From an uncultured Apibacter sp. (GTDB lineage Bacteria; Bacteroidota; Bacteroidia; Flavobacteriales; Weeksellaceae): a DNA stretch of 54,748 bases. The position numbers and the translations under genes are program-made. Positions 18,026 to 27,836 of this stretch are shown here, piece after piece. Below the pieces are notes generated by a model. The model saw only the letters and a program-made list of their open reading frames with translations, did no database searches and had not been told where the DNA came from. The stretch spans positions 1-54,748 of the forward strand of contig CALYQD010000016.1 in assembly GCA_945280365.1 (NCBI GenBank), written 5' to 3'. Position 1 is the stretch's first letter. The number at the start of each line of letters is the position of its first letter.

Positions 18026-18772
18026 TTAAATAACTTTAGCTTCCTCATGAAGAAGACGAACTAATTCATCCAAGTTATCTTTATCAATTAAAACGACATT
18101 AGCTCTTGAAGCAGGTTTTTCAAATTCAATAATGGAAACCTTATTTCCGGAAAATTTAGGTTCAATTACCTGGAATGGTTTAGATTTCGCTGACATAATG
18201 CCTCTAATATTAGGAATTTTTAATTGATTTTCCGGAACGAACCCCTCCTGCCCGGCTAAAACAGCGGGTAATTCTATGGAAATTGTTTCTTTTCCATTAT
18301 CTATTTCGCGAGTAACCTGAATTGTTTTTCCTTCGATTTCCAAGCCTGTAACAGCATTTACGAAAGGATAATTTAATTCAGCAGCCACTAATCCGGGAAC
18401 TACTCCCCCATTATAATCTATCGATTCTTTTCCTAAAAGAATTAAGTCATATTCACCCTCTTTTGCAACAGAAGCTATTTCTTTAGCTACTAATTCACTA
18501 TCCTTAGGTTCCTCATTTATACGTATGGCATTATTGGCTCCAATAGCTAATGCTTTTCGCATTACCGGTTCTACCGAAGCATCTCCTACTGATATAATAG
18601 TTATTTCTGCCCCAAGCTTTTCTTGTAAGTGCAAAGCTTTACTTAAACAATATTCATCTTGAGGATTTATTATATATTGAATTCCATTTTTATCGAATTC
18701 TTTACTATCGTTTGTAAAATTTATTTTAGATGTCGTATCCGGTACGCTACTAATGGCTACTAATATTTTCAT
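18026..18772 (-). CDS. etfB: Electron transfer flavoprotein subunit beta
   Basis: 248 residues, starting MKILVAISSVPDTTSKINF, with the AMP-binding and recognition-loop features of ETF beta (INPQDEYCLSKALHLQEK, LILLGKESIDYNGG, VPGLVAAELNYPFVNAV). It is the partner of EtfA and the first gene of the two-gene operon. The 323 bases upstream hold no gene. I did not find a clean TAnnTTTG box there. Confidence 0.95.
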   Translation of the reverse strand: MKILVAISSVPDTTSKINFTNDSKEFDKNGIQYIINPQDEYCLSKALHLQEKLGAEITIISVGDASVEPVMRKALAIGANNAIRINEEPKDSELVAKEIASVAKEGEYDLILLGKESIDYNGGVVPGLVAAELNYPFVNAVTGLEIEGKTIQVTREIDNGKETISIELPAVLAGQEGFVPENQLKIPNIRGIMSAKSKPFQVIEPKFSGNKVSIIEFEKPASRANVVLIDKDNLDELVRLLHEEAKVI

Positions 18773-19096
18773 AACGTATTTTTTCTAGCAACTAATTTAC
18801 TTAAAAAAATGATCTATTCCTAACTAATTTCCTTTTTTAATTAGAATTAATTTAAAAAGATTTTAGAACTCTATTTACTAACGCTATATGGTAAAATTTA
18901 TCTTTTTTCTCAAAAATTTAAATTTAAAAAAAACTAGAATATGTTAAAAGTATGGAGTAATTAAAAAAATATAATTCCCTTTTCTATATACGGATAAATT
19001 TCAATAAAAAATCATATATATAAAGAGAATTATTTAATATGATAATTTAATTGTAAAGAGTTATATTAGAACACTTATTTATTTAGAGTAAATTCT
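18773..19096. other. Intergenic between clpS and etfB
   Basis: AT-rich DNA between the end of clpS and the start of etfB. It should contain the etf promoter and the prmA-clpS terminator, but neither has a form I can recognise with confidence. Confidence 0.4.
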
Positions 19097-19384
19097 TTAT
19101 ACAATTTGTGAAGTAAGACCTTTTTGTAGTAAAGCTCGGTTTATAGGTATGAGCTTTTCTAAAGAACCTTTTTTCACTTCACATTTTCCTTTATAGTGTA
19201 CTAAGAATGTACATTGCTGAGCTTGTTCCAAGGTATGCTCACATATTTCTATTAAACAATCAATTACATAATCGAAAGTATTATGATCGTCATTATGCAA
19301 AACAATCACATGTGGAACAGCTTCTTCAACAACTGTATCAACACTTTCCTGTTCTTTCCATTTGGGTAGATTATTGTATATCAT
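19097..19384 (-). CDS. clpS: ClpS adaptor of the Clp protease
   Basis: 95 residues. The core VIVLHNDDHNTFDYVIDCLI, with helices EHTLEQAQQCTFLVHYKGK and CEVKKGSLEKLIPINRALL, matches ClpS. The NDDHNT loop binds N-degron residues, and the N-terminal 25 residues are the flexible part that enters ClpA/ClpC. It hands N-end-rule substrates to the Clp unfoldase. The start overlaps the end of prmA by 14 bases (19371-19384), implying translational coupling. Confidence 0.93.
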   Translation of the reverse strand: MIYNNLPKWKEQESVDTVVEEAVPHVIVLHNDDHNTFDYVIDCLIEICEHTLEQAQQCTFLVHYKGKCEVKKGSLEKLIPINRALLQKGLTSQIV

Positions 19385-20210
19385 CTTTATATAATAAAAT
19401 TGAAATCCAATTGTTTCTGTTTAATTTTTGATCAAATTTTAAGCCATATTTAGATGATTCTGCAATAATGTCATCAAAATCATGCTCAAAAATCCCACTA
19501 ACTAGTAATTGTCCATTCGGAAGTAAATTTTCGGCATATTTTGACATATCTTTTAATAAAATATTTTTATTAATATTCGCTAAAATTATATCAAATGCAT
19601 GATTTCCCAATAAATTAGCATCACCTAATTTTATGTCTATATCAACCCCATTTTTTTTTGAGTTTTCCAAAGCATTACCATAAGACCATTCATCAATATC
19701 AATAGCTTCGACATAATGAGCACCTCTCATTTTAGCAAAAATAGCCAATACACCAGTTCCGCTTCCCATATCCAACACCTCTTTTCCTTCAAAATTCATG
19801 GACAACATGGTATGAAGCATATTATATGTCGTTTCGTGATGACCGGTTCCAAAAGACATTTTCGGCTCTATTTTTATCGGAAAAGGAAATTCATTACGGA
19901 TAGGATGAAAATCTGCATATAAATAAATCTGATTTTCAATGATTACAGGCGGAAAATTCTTTTCCCACTCTTCATTCCAATTTATATCCGGAGATAATTT
20001 TTTTTCATAAGTAATAGATACATCTGATGAAGACATGATTGGCAACTCTTTAATTAATTGTTCCTCTTCTTCTTCAACTTTTATATAGGTCAAAAATCCT
20101 GTTTCAGTTTCAACAAAACTTTCAAAGGGTAATTCTGAGAGATAGGCTAATAAAATATCTCTCCATGGTTCTAATGGGCTTATATGAAAATGGTATTCTG
20201 TGTATTTCAT
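19371..20210 (-). CDS. prmA: Ribosomal protein L11 methyltransferase
   Basis: 279 residues. An N-terminal substrate-recognition domain is followed by a SAM-binding domain with motif I DMGSGTGVLAIFAKMRGA, the acidic EAIDIDEWSYGNALENSKKN strand and LANINKNIL (N-x-x-K/N catalytic loop). MSFGTGHHETTYNML just before it is a family hallmark. It methylates L11 of the 50S subunit. The gene is first in the prmA-clpS pair, a usual flavobacterial order. Confidence 0.93.
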   Translation of the reverse strand: MKYTEYHFHISPLEPWRDILLAYLSELPFESFVETETGFLTYIKVEEEEEQLIKELPIMSSSDVSITYEKKLSPDINWNEEWEKNFPPVIIENQIYLYADFHPIRNEFPFPIKIEPKMSFGTGHHETTYNMLHTMLSMNFEGKEVLDMGSGTGVLAIFAKMRGAHYVEAIDIDEWSYGNALENSKKNGVDIDIKLGDANLLGNHAFDIILANINKNILLKDMSKYAENLLPNGQLLVSGIFEHDFDDIIAESSKYGLKFDQKLNRNNWISILLYKDDIQ

Positions 20211-20410
20211 TTAATTTTTTAAATATGGCAAATTTAAAAAATTAAAAACAGTTTATACTTTCACAGATACTATTAATTTGAGACGATCTAAAAGCTTTCA
20301 TCAAATAAAAAATTAACAAAGATCCTTTATTCATACCTTATTATTGGAAAAATATCAATGTAATAATTGAATTTAGTTAACTAAATTTATTTCATTACTT
20401 TTACGGTTAT

Positions 20411-21241
20411 ATGTATAGATTAATTAAATTATTTACCTTATTTACTTTCATGCCCATAGTTTACGGACAACAATTGGTTTTAACAGACAGTATTACTCTG
20501 GATGTTTCTGATTCATACACTTTTTATCAAGCAGATATTTTCAACTCTTTTTACTTTGTTTCACAAAAAGATAACTCCTTATTAAAATACGATAAGAATT
20601 CTAACAATAAATATATTCTGCAAAATTTTGATTCTTTAAAAAAACTTTTCATAGTAAATCCCCTATTTTTGGTTGTTCTGGATAAATTCAACAATATTCT
20701 TGATTTCTACGATGATAAGTTAATCAGTACTCAAGATAGAATATCAATTTTCTCAAATCAAATTATAAACCCCGAACTTATATATGTAAAAAATAATAGG
20801 TCCCTACTCTACTTTGATGAATTAAAATCTGAGAGTTTTATTCAATATGATTATAGAGTTCAAAAAGATATAATTTCTTCGAATGCATTACCCCATGAAT
20901 TACTTGAAAATTATATAAAAAAAGATATCTATAGTTCCAAACAATCGAAATTTATACTTTTAAAATCAAAAGAGTTTTCTAATGAATCAAATAATTATAA
21001 AATAGTTAAGCAAAACAATAAACATGTGTATACTTATGACATTCCGCATCTCGATATCTACGGTTGGAATGAACAGAATTTTTATTGGATCAATAAAGAT
21101 TTTCTATATTATTATGATTTTGAAAATGCCCCAATACAAATACGTTTACCGATGGTCGGGGGAAAATATTATATTTTAAATAAATATTTATTTCTATGGA
21201 AATCTAAGGTTATGTACCTTTACAAAATAGAAACAGAATAA
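20411..21241 (+). CDS. Secreted protein of unknown function upstream of a nucleoside kinase
   Basis: 276 residues with a signal peptide (MYRLIKLFTLFTFMPIVYG, cleavage near 19). The rest is rich in aromatic residues and short beta-like segments (SFYFVSQKDNSLLKYDKNS, LLYFDELKSESFIQYD, NFYWINKDFLYYYDFEN), with W/Y-D periodicity suggestive of a beta-propeller. I do not recognise a named family. It lies 14 bases before the deoxynucleoside kinase gene on the same strand, so it is in its operon. Probably periplasmic or surface exposed. Confidence 0.65.
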   Translation: MYRLIKLFTLFTFMPIVYGQQLVLTDSITLDVSDSYTFYQADIFNSFYFVSQKDNSLLKYDKNSNNKYILQNFDSLKKLFIVNPLFLVVLDKFNNILDFYDDKLISTQDRISIFSNQIINPELIYVKNNRSLLYFDELKSESFIQYDYRVQKDIISSNALPHELLENYIKKDIYSSKQSKFILLKSKEFSNESNNYKIVKQNNKHVYTYDIPHLDIYGWNEQNFYWINKDFLYYYDFENAPIQIRLPMVGGKYYILNKYLFLWKSKVMYLYKIETE

Positions 21242-21255
21242 TAAATTTATTTATA

Positions 21256-21870
21256 ATGCATATTGCCATCACCGGAAATATAGGAGCAGGAAAAACTACT
21301 TTAACCAAATTATTAGCTAATAATTATCACTGGATTGCTCAATTTGAAGATGCAGATCAAAATCCCTATTTAGATGATTTTTATTATGATATGGCTAAAT
21401 GGTCTTTTAACCTTCAAATCTATTTTTTAAGTTCACGATTTAAGCAAATAAAAGAAATTCGAGAAAATAAAAAAAATATAATTCAAGACAGAACCATATA
21501 CGAAGATGTGTATATTTTTGCTTCCAATCTTCATGAAATGGGACTTATGCAAACCAGAGATTATAATAATTATCTGAATCTTTTTAATTTAATGAAAGAT
21601 TATATCCAACCACCGGATCTGCTTATCTATCTTCGTGCATCCGTTCCGACATTAGTTAATCAAATTCAAAAAAGAGGTAGAGAGTACGAAACGTCCATAA
21701 GCATTGAATATCTTCTACGATTGAACGAAAAATATGAAGAATGGATTTCCAATTATAAGGAAGGAAAATTATTAATCATTGATGTAGATAATATGGACTT
21801 TGTTGATAATAAGGAAGATTTAGGAATAATTATAGACAAGGTAGAGGCCAATATCCACGGTTTATTTTAA
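21256..21870 (+). CDS. Deoxynucleoside kinase
   Basis: 204 residues. The P-loop GNIGAGKTTLTK is at residues 7-18, an E-D-A acidic segment follows, then the DRTIYEDVYIFA motif (DRS-type base and sugar contact) and an arginine-rich lid KRGREYETSI. This is the dCK/dGK-like family that phosphorylates deoxyribonucleosides for salvage; which base it prefers cannot be read from the sequence. It is co-transcribed with the preceding secreted protein and ends convergently with recQ at a weak shared terminator. Confidence 0.9.
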   Translation: MHIAITGNIGAGKTTLTKLLANNYHWIAQFEDADQNPYLDDFYYDMAKWSFNLQIYFLSSRFKQIKEIRENKKNIIQDRTIYEDVYIFASNLHEMGLMQTRDYNNYLNLFNLMKDYIQPPDLLIYLRASVPTLVNQIQKRGREYETSISIEYLLRLNEKYEEWISNYKEGKLLIIDVDNMDFVDNKEDLGIIIDKVEANIHGLF

Positions 21871-21886
21871 AATTATTTAATATCAA

Positions 21887-21928
21887 AAAAATACTAAATA
21901 ACTAAATAAAAAATTATTTGGTATTTTT
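21887..21928. terminator. Bidirectional AT-rich hairpin between dNK and recQ
   Basis: A 15-bp stem (21887-21901 with 21914-21928, one T-G pair) flanked by A and T tracts, between convergent genes. The stem is AT-rich, so its strength is uncertain. Confidence 0.5.
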
Positions 21929-21974
21929 AAATATGAAATGAAGAGAAAAACTAGTAACAATTTTTTCATTGATG

Positions 21975-24170
21975 CTAGTTTGCCACTTCACTTATAAATT
22001 TAATTCTCATGATTCTTAATTCATCTTCAGAATAATCATCACCAAATTCCTCGAGTAAAACAGACATTTTATCGCTATCAGACTCCATTAAAAAATCAAT
22101 TATTTCTTCTTGCTGTTCTTCATCTAATAGTTCATCAACATAATAGCCAATATTTAATTTAGTTCCCTGATAAACAATACTTTCCATTTCGCCTAGCAAA
22201 TCATTTATTGTTAAATCTTTTGCCTTGGCAATATCTTCAAAGTCTAATTTCCTATCCGTACTTTGAATTATAAAAACTTTATGAGATGATTTATTAGCTA
22301 CTTGTTTTATTATTAAATCATTTGGTCTTTCAATATCATTTTCTTCAACATATTTGGCTATATATTCTACAAATTCTTTTCCGAATTTTTTTGCTTTCCC
22401 CTCTCCTACTCCAAAAACGTTAGATAACTCTGAAATAGTTGTAGGATAGTGTAAGGCCATATCTTCCAAACTAGGGTCTTGAAAAACTGCAAATGGAGGA
22501 ATAGCATTCTTTTTCGCTACTCTTTTTCGTATTTCTTTTAAATCATCAAATAACTTCTTATCTAATGCATTACTTACTGCGGCTATAGGCGTAGCAACTG
22601 ATGTTTCCATTTCTTTTTCAAAGTCAATATCCTCTGCAATTTGAATCTCTTTAGGATTTTTTATAAAATCTTTACCGAAAGAAGATAATTTAAGAATGCC
22701 ATAAGTTTCAATATCTTTTAAAAGAAAATTATTTACAATAGCTTGGCGTATAATAGATTTCCAAAAATTATCGGATTTATTTTTTCCAAATCCGAAATAA
22801 TCTTCTAAGCTAAGTTTATACGATTTGGTTATGGCTGATTCTTTTCCAACGGCTACATTCACTAAATCTTTTAATTTTAATTTTTCTTTCGTTTTTTCCA
22901 CGACAGAAAGCATTTGCTTCATATCATCAGATACATCTACTAAAATTTTAGGATTCATGGAATTATCATCCATTTTAGCTCCTAAACCGTTTTTTTCATC
23001 AAATTCTTCACCGAAATAATGAAGTAAATATTTACGTCTGGACATAGAGGTTTCTGCATAGCCTACCACTTCTTGCAACAATTGTAAGCCGACTTCTCTT
23101 TCTGAAACGGGTTTGGATGCAAGGAATTTTTCAAGTTTTTCAATGTCTTTATAATCATAAAATGCTAGGCAATAACCTTCACCACCATCTCTACCTGCAC
23201 GCCCCGTTTCTTGATAATAACTCTCTAAACTTTTAGGAATATCATAATGAATAACAAAACGTACGTCGGGCTTATCAATACCCATTCCAAAGGCAATGGT
23301 TGCACATATCACATCTGTTTCTTCCATTAAAAATTTATCCTGATGAGCTGCTCTGGATTTGCTATCTAACCCTGCATGGTAAGGTAAAGCGTTTATGCCA
23401 TTAACCTTTAATAATTCAGCCAATTCTTCAACCTTTTTCCTACTCAAACAATAAATTATACCGGATTTACCCGGATTTTCTTTAATATATTTTATAATCT
23501 GCTTTTCAGGATTGATTTTTGATCTTATTTCGTAATATAGGTTAGGCCTATTAAAAGAAGATTTGAAAATCTTAGCTCCTGTCATTCCTAAGGTTTTTTG
23601 AATATCATCTTGTACTTTAGGAGTTGCCGTAGCGGTTAAGGCAATAATAGGCGTTTTACCGATTTTTTCAATTATATATCTTAAATTTCTATATTCAGGT
23701 CTAAAATCATGTCCCCATTCTGAAATACAATGAGCTTCATCAATAGCAAAAAATGATAATTTTATAGTTTTTAAAAATTCTATATATTCTTCTTTAGTAA
23801 GAGATTCGGGCGCAACATAAAGCAATTTTGTCGTACCGGATAGTATATCATCTTTTACTTTTTTAATTTCAGTTTTATTTAATGAGGAATTAAGCACATG
23901 TGCTATTCCTTCACAAGATGAGATTCCTCTCACAGCGTCAACTTGATTTTTCATTAACGCTATTAAAGGAGAAACTACAATTGCAGTTCCTTCCAATAAT
24001 AAGGCAGGTAACTGGTAACATAAGGACTTTCCTCCACCTGTAGGCATTAATACAAATACATCATTGCCGCCCAACAAATTAGTAATTACTTCTTCTTGCG
24101 GCCCCTTAAATGAATTAAAACCAAAATATTTTTTTAATAATTTAGGCAAGTCTTTTTCCAAAGATTTCAT
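21975..24170 (-). CDS. recQ: ATP-dependent DNA helicase RecQ
   Basis: 731 residues, full length for the flavobacterial type. Helicase core: motif 0/I MPTGGGKSLCYQLPALL, motif II AIDEAHCISEWGHDFRPEYR (DEAH), motif III ALTATATPKV, motif V/VI ATIAFGMGIDKPDVRFV and QETGRAGRDG. The RQC region follows; its zinc cysteines seem replaced (CYS-poor segment around EVVGYAETSMSRRKYLLHYF). An HRDC-like domain lies near residues 560-640 (LKEIRKRVAKKNAIPPFAVF, YPTTISELSNVFGVGEGKA). A final acidic extension completes it. It unwinds recombination and replication intermediates. It is divergent from kdsD. Confidence 0.93.
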   Translation of the reverse strand: MKSLEKDLPKLLKKYFGFNSFKGPQEEVITNLLGGNDVFVLMPTGGGKSLCYQLPALLLEGTAIVVSPLIALMKNQVDAVRGISSCEGIAHVLNSSLNKTEIKKVKDDILSGTTKLLYVAPESLTKEEYIEFLKTIKLSFFAIDEAHCISEWGHDFRPEYRNLRYIIEKIGKTPIIALTATATPKVQDDIQKTLGMTGAKIFKSSFNRPNLYYEIRSKINPEKQIIKYIKENPGKSGIIYCLSRKKVEELAELLKVNGINALPYHAGLDSKSRAAHQDKFLMEETDVICATIAFGMGIDKPDVRFVIHYDIPKSLESYYQETGRAGRDGGEGYCLAFYDYKDIEKLEKFLASKPVSEREVGLQLLQEVVGYAETSMSRRKYLLHYFGEEFDEKNGLGAKMDDNSMNPKILVDVSDDMKQMLSVVEKTKEKLKLKDLVNVAVGKESAITKSYKLSLEDYFGFGKNKSDNFWKSIIRQAIVNNFLLKDIETYGILKLSSFGKDFIKNPKEIQIAEDIDFEKEMETSVATPIAAVSNALDKKLFDDLKEIRKRVAKKNAIPPFAVFQDPSLEDMALHYPTTISELSNVFGVGEGKAKKFGKEFVEYIAKYVEENDIERPNDLIIKQVANKSSHKVFIIQSTDRKLDFEDIAKAKDLTINDLLGEMESIVYQGTKLNIGYYVDELLDEEQQEEIIDFLMESDSDKMSVLLEEFGDDYSEDELRIMRIKFISEVAN

Positions 24171-24191
24171 TCTTAAACTTTAGTTTTTTTT

Positions 24192-24199
24192 TAAATTTG
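24192..24199 (+). promoter_or_regulatory. -7 box (TAAATTTG) for kdsD-tatC
   Basis: Exact TAnnTTTG match in the 84-base recQ/kdsD divergent spacer, 55 bases before the TTG start at 24255. Confidence 0.45.
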
Positions 24200-24254
24200 C
24201 TGTTTATTAAATTAAAAATACAACAAATTTTTTAAACAAAAAAAATTATTTATT

Positions 24255-25217
24255 TTGGATGATCAAAAGATACTAAAAGCAGGCAAAGATACTATATTAT
24301 TTGAGATAACTGAATTACAATCATTATACAGCCGTTTGGACAATAATTTTATCAAAGCAGTTCGCTATATTCTTGATTGTAAAGGTAAACTGATTTTATG
24401 CGGCGTTGGAAAAAGTGCTCATATAGCTAATAAATTAGTAGCAACTTTTAATTCAACCGGTACTCCCTCTCAATTTCTACATGCGGCTGAAGCTAAACAT
24501 GGTGATTTAGGAATTATAGATAAAAATGATGTAATAATCTGCATTTCTAACAGTGGAACCTCATCTGAGATTCAGGAAATTGTCCCTTTTCTTAAAGATT
24601 ATTCGTCCGTTTTAATAGCAATGACTTCGAACAAAAATTGCTTATTGGCAGAACTCGCCAACGTGGTTCTTGATACCTATGTTGAAAAAGAAGCAGATCC
24701 TAATAATCTGGCACCTACTACTTCTACTATTGTTCAACTAGCATTGGGAGATGCCTTGGCCGTTGCCCTACTTCAAGCTAAAAATTTCAAATCTTCAGAT
24801 TTTGCCAAATATCATCCGGGAGGAGCTCTAGGTAAAAAACTTTTATTAAAAGTCGAACAGCTAGTAAAGCCTGATCGAAGACCGGAAATACCACAATCTG
24901 CTCATCTTAAAGAAATAATAAATTCTTTAACATATTCCTCTTATGGAATTACTGTTGTAACCGAACATAATAAAGTGAGAGGAGTTATTACTGATGGAGA
25001 TGTAAGAAGAACTTTAGCCAAAGATGTAGACTATAATCAAATCATCGCTAAAGATATAATGTCGGTAAGCCCTAAAACCATTCAGAAAAATGAATTAGCC
25101 AGTCATGCTTTTGAACAGCTAAAGAACAATCAAATTGGCCAGTTAGTAGTGTTAGATGGAGAAAATTATGTCGGCATTATTGATCTGCATACCCTTTTGG
25201 ATAATGGTTTTAAATAA
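24255..25217 (+). CDS. kdsD: Arabinose-5-phosphate isomerase (KpsF/GutQ family, TTG start)
   Basis: 320 residues. The N-terminal SIS domain is clear (GKLILCGVGKSAHIANKLVA, NSTGTPSQFLHAAEAKHGDL, ISNSGTSSEIQEIVPFL, then DPNNLAPTTSTIVQLALGDA). Two CBS domains follow after about residue 205 (GITVVTEHNKVRGVITDGDV and NQIGQLVVLDGENYVGIIDL). It converts ribulose-5-phosphate to arabinose-5-phosphate, the precursor of Kdo for lipopolysaccharide. The start is TTG: the conserved N-terminus begins there and no ATG is available nearby. tatC follows after 40 bases. The recQ-kdsD-tatC order is usual in flavobacteria. Confidence 0.92.
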   Translation: MDDQKILKAGKDTILFEITELQSLYSRLDNNFIKAVRYILDCKGKLILCGVGKSAHIANKLVATFNSTGTPSQFLHAAEAKHGDLGIIDKNDVIICISNSGTSSEIQEIVPFLKDYSSVLIAMTSNKNCLLAELANVVLDTYVEKEADPNNLAPTTSTIVQLALGDALAVALLQAKNFKSSDFAKYHPGGALGKKLLLKVEQLVKPDRRPEIPQSAHLKEIINSLTYSSYGITVVTEHNKVRGVITDGDVRRTLAKDVDYNQIIAKDIMSVSPKTIQKNELASHAFEQLKNNQIGQLVVLDGENYVGIIDLHTLLDNGFK

Positions 25218-25257
25218 AATTAAATAAATTAGTATCTTTATTAACTGAAAGAACTGA

Positions 25258-26091
25258 ATGGCTAAAAAGAAAGCAAATGATAATGCAAGCATGCCGTTTC
25301 TAGCTCATGTTGGCGTATTAAGAAAACACATTTTACGTTCATTAGTAGCTATATGTTTGGGAGCATGCTTAGTCGGATATAAAATTCATTTTGTTATGGA
25401 TCATATTATTTTTGGTCCGATTCATAAAGATTTTATTACCTTTAAGTTGATGAATGCGATAGGTCGGCTATTTAGTTCTTCAGATGTATTTGAAATGCCT
25501 GATGAATTTCCTATACAAGTTCGTAAAATATTCGAACAACTAAATACTGCCTTTTATGTTTCTGTGGTGGGAGGATTTATTTTAGTGTTTCCATATGTTA
25601 TTTATGAAATGTGGAAATTTATTTCTCCCGGATTAAAACCTAACGAGAAGAAAAATTCGTTGCTATTTTATTTAAGCACCTATTTTCTTTTCATTATCGG
25701 TTGTTGTTTCGGATATTTTTTTGTGACTCCGCTAACCATGCATTTTGGTTATTTTTTCAATATCTCCGAAACAATTAAAGTAAATATAGATCTTTCCAGC
25801 TATATAAGAATTTTATTACAGACAGTTTTAGGTATGGGAATAATTTTCCTTCTTCCTATCATCGTTTACATTTTGACAAGCATTGGTATACTAACACCTA
25901 AATTTTTGAAAAAATACCGCAGACACGCATTGGTTGTTATCTTAATTCTTGCAGGCTTTATAACTCCGGGTGATATTCCTTCCATGCTTGTTGCTTCCTG
26001 TCCCTTATACCTATTATATGAAGCAAGCATAATAGTTTCCAGTTTAGTTTACAAAAGAAATAAATTGGATGGTTCAAAAGTAAATTCTTAG
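25258..26091 (+). CDS. tatC: Sec-independent translocase TatC
   Basis: 277 residues with six membrane helices. Conserved features: MPFLAHVGVLRKHILRSLVA at the N-terminus (the S-P-F-x-H-x-x-x-L-R pattern), the EMWKFISPGLKPNEKK loop (F-x-x-P-G-L-x-x-x-E-K, the twin-arginine signal recognition region), and helices FLPIIVYILTS and ALVVILILAGFITPGD. It is the receptor of the twin-arginine protein export system; TatA is not in this window. It follows kdsD on the same strand and ends 10 bases from the convergent fructosamine-kinase-like gene. Confidence 0.94.
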   Translation: MAKKKANDNASMPFLAHVGVLRKHILRSLVAICLGACLVGYKIHFVMDHIIFGPIHKDFITFKLMNAIGRLFSSSDVFEMPDEFPIQVRKIFEQLNTAFYVSVVGGFILVFPYVIYEMWKFISPGLKPNEKKNSLLFYLSTYFLFIIGCCFGYFFVTPLTMHFGYFFNISETIKVNIDLSSYIRILLQTVLGMGIIFLLPIIVYILTSIGILTPKFLKKYRRHALVVILILAGFITPGDIPSMLVASCPLYLLYEASIIVSSLVYKRNKLDGSKVNS

Positions 26092-26101
26092 GAAATAATT
26101 A

Positions 26102-26953
26102 TTATTTAAATTCACTTAAAATATTTTTAACTTCTTCTAAATAGTAACTACCAAATAAAATTGAGTGCACTAATAACGGATACAATTGGGTATAGGATAT
26201 ACGTTCTTCCCATCCTTTAGTTAATGGATAGGCCTTATCATAAGCTTCATAAAAATAGGTGGAAAATCCTCCGAATAATCGGGTCATTCCTAAATCCATC
26301 TCTCTATGTCCGTAATAAACCGCAGGATCTATTACTACGGGTTCCCCCCTGTCGGAAATTAAAAAATTTCCTCCCCATAAGTCACCATGAACTAAAGAGG
26401 GTATTTCATGAGGAAAAATATCATCTATTTTTTTATAAAAATTTTCCGCAGCCTGTACTTCTTCAGAATGTAGAGCATTCATATCAACAAGCTTTTTAAT
26501 CAAGGGTTCTAAATGATATTGAGCATAAAATTTTCCCCAAGTTGAAGCTTGCGTATTTTTTTGTGGTAAACGTCCAATATAGTTATCACTATCAAACCCA
26601 AAATATGGTTGGCGGATTTTATGCATAGAAGCAAGAGATTCTCCAAAGTTTTCCCATATTTGCTTAGTGGGCTCTCCTTTCTTAATCAACTCCAGAATTA
26701 AATATTGCTCATTAGCGCTTTCTTCAACTTTAATAATTTTAGGAGTTTTCAACTTATGAGTTTCAGCAATGGTTTTCAACCCTTTAACTTCATCTTTGAA
26801 CATTCCTGGAAATTCTTTGACATTATTAGTCTTCATAAAAAAATTACCTTCGTCACTCTCTAACAGAAAAGATTTATTCGTATCTCCTCCTGAAATCGGT
26901 CTATATTTTTTGATTTTTACAGGAAGATGCTTTATCATATGTTGCAAATCCAT
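26102..26953 (-). CDS. Fructosamine kinase-family protein
   Basis: 283 residues, a small aminoglycoside-phosphotransferase fold. Visible are the nucleotide-binding N-lobe (PISGGDTNKSFLLESDEGNF with the FFMKTN lysine), the catalytic loop LVHGDLWGGNFLI (H-G-D-x-W-x-x-N) and the metal site VIDPAVYYGHREMDLGMTRL. Family members phosphorylate ketosamines and so help remove glycation from proteins; the real bacterial substrate is often ribulosamine or erythrulosamine. It stands alone, convergent with tatC. Confidence 0.88.
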   Translation of the reverse strand: MDLQHMIKHLPVKIKKYRPISGGDTNKSFLLESDEGNFFMKTNNVKEFPGMFKDEVKGLKTIAETHKLKTPKIIKVEESANEQYLILELIKKGEPTKQIWENFGESLASMHKIRQPYFGFDSDNYIGRLPQKNTQASTWGKFYAQYHLEPLIKKLVDMNALHSEEVQAAENFYKKIDDIFPHEIPSLVHGDLWGGNFLISDRGEPVVIDPAVYYGHREMDLGMTRLFGGFSTYFYEAYDKAYPLTKGWEERISYTQLYPLLVHSILFGSYYLEEVKNILSEFK

Positions 26954-27278
26954 TTTTATGTGTTTTTATTAATTAATTTATTTTATATTATTATTTAAAA
27001 TAATAAATTAAATTTTCTTACTTCATAAAAATACTTACGATATTATTTTAGTTAAATTATCTTTTAAGAATCTCTTACAAATTTTTAAGATAAATAATAA
27101 AATTCTCTATACGTATATTTTATTTTGTATTTGTAATACTATCACATTCTGCAATATATACACCAATTTTTATTTTTTTAAATAAAAAAAATCATTTTTT
27201 AATTAGGTAATGGTTATTCTTACTATATTTAAATATTCTAATACCACTAATTTTTTTAATCATATAAAAAATAAATAC

Positions 27279-27824
27279 ATGAAAAACAAGATAATATTCC
27301 TTTCTTCTTTAGTTATAATGTCATTAAATCATTTCATTTCGTGTTCTGATAATAAGAATAATTCTAAAACAACAGACCCATTAGCAGCAGCGGCTTCCAT
27401 GAGTTCCGAAGATATTCAAAAGGCTAAAGAAGAGGAAATAGCAAACTTACCCGAAAATATTTTTATTATCGAAGGAAATGATGCTATGCAATTCAATTTA
27501 CATGAATTAAAGGCTAAAGCTGGAAAACCCATAACGTTAACTCTTAAGCACGTTGGTAAGGCAAGTATTAAAGATATGGGACATAATATTGTAATTTTAA
27601 AGCCCGGAACAAATTTAAATGAATTTGCAAGCAGAGCAGCAAACGACGTTAATGATAATTATATTCCTAAAAACGATCCTTCCATAATAGCACATACAAA
27701 GTTATTAGGAGGAGGTGAACAAGATACTATTACTTTTACTATAGATGATAAAGGTACTTACGATTTTTTATGTACCTTTCCTGCACATAGTGCAACGATG
27801 AAAGGTAAATTGATCGTAGAATAA
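27279..27824 (+). CDS. Azurin-like blue-copper lipoprotein
   Basis: 181 residues from the ATG at 27279. An upstream ATG at 27210 in the same frame would add 23 residues that break the signal peptide, so I chose the inner start. Lys-rich start, hydrophobic stretch and F-I-S-C at about residue 22 look like a lipoprotein signal. The cupredoxin domain spans about 66-181. Type-1 copper ligands are visible: H in IKDMGHNIVI, then C, H and M in the segment CTFPAHSATMKG. A periplasmic or membrane-tethered electron carrier is the likely role, donor and acceptor unknown. A strong bidirectional terminator follows. Confidence 0.88.
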   Translation: MKNKIIFLSSLVIMSLNHFISCSDNKNNSKTTDPLAAAASMSSEDIQKAKEEEIANLPENIFIIEGNDAMQFNLHELKAKAGKPITLTLKHVGKASIKDMGHNIVILKPGTNLNEFASRAANDVNDNYIPKNDPSIIAHTKLLGGGEQDTITFTIDDKGTYDFLCTFPAHSATMKGKLIVE

Positions 27825-27836
27825 TATTCGAAATAA

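Noticed and set aside
27210-27278. Upstream start for the azurin-like gene
   Set aside because: It would place polar residues before the lipoprotein signal; the inner ATG at 27279 gives a proper Lys-start signal peptide.
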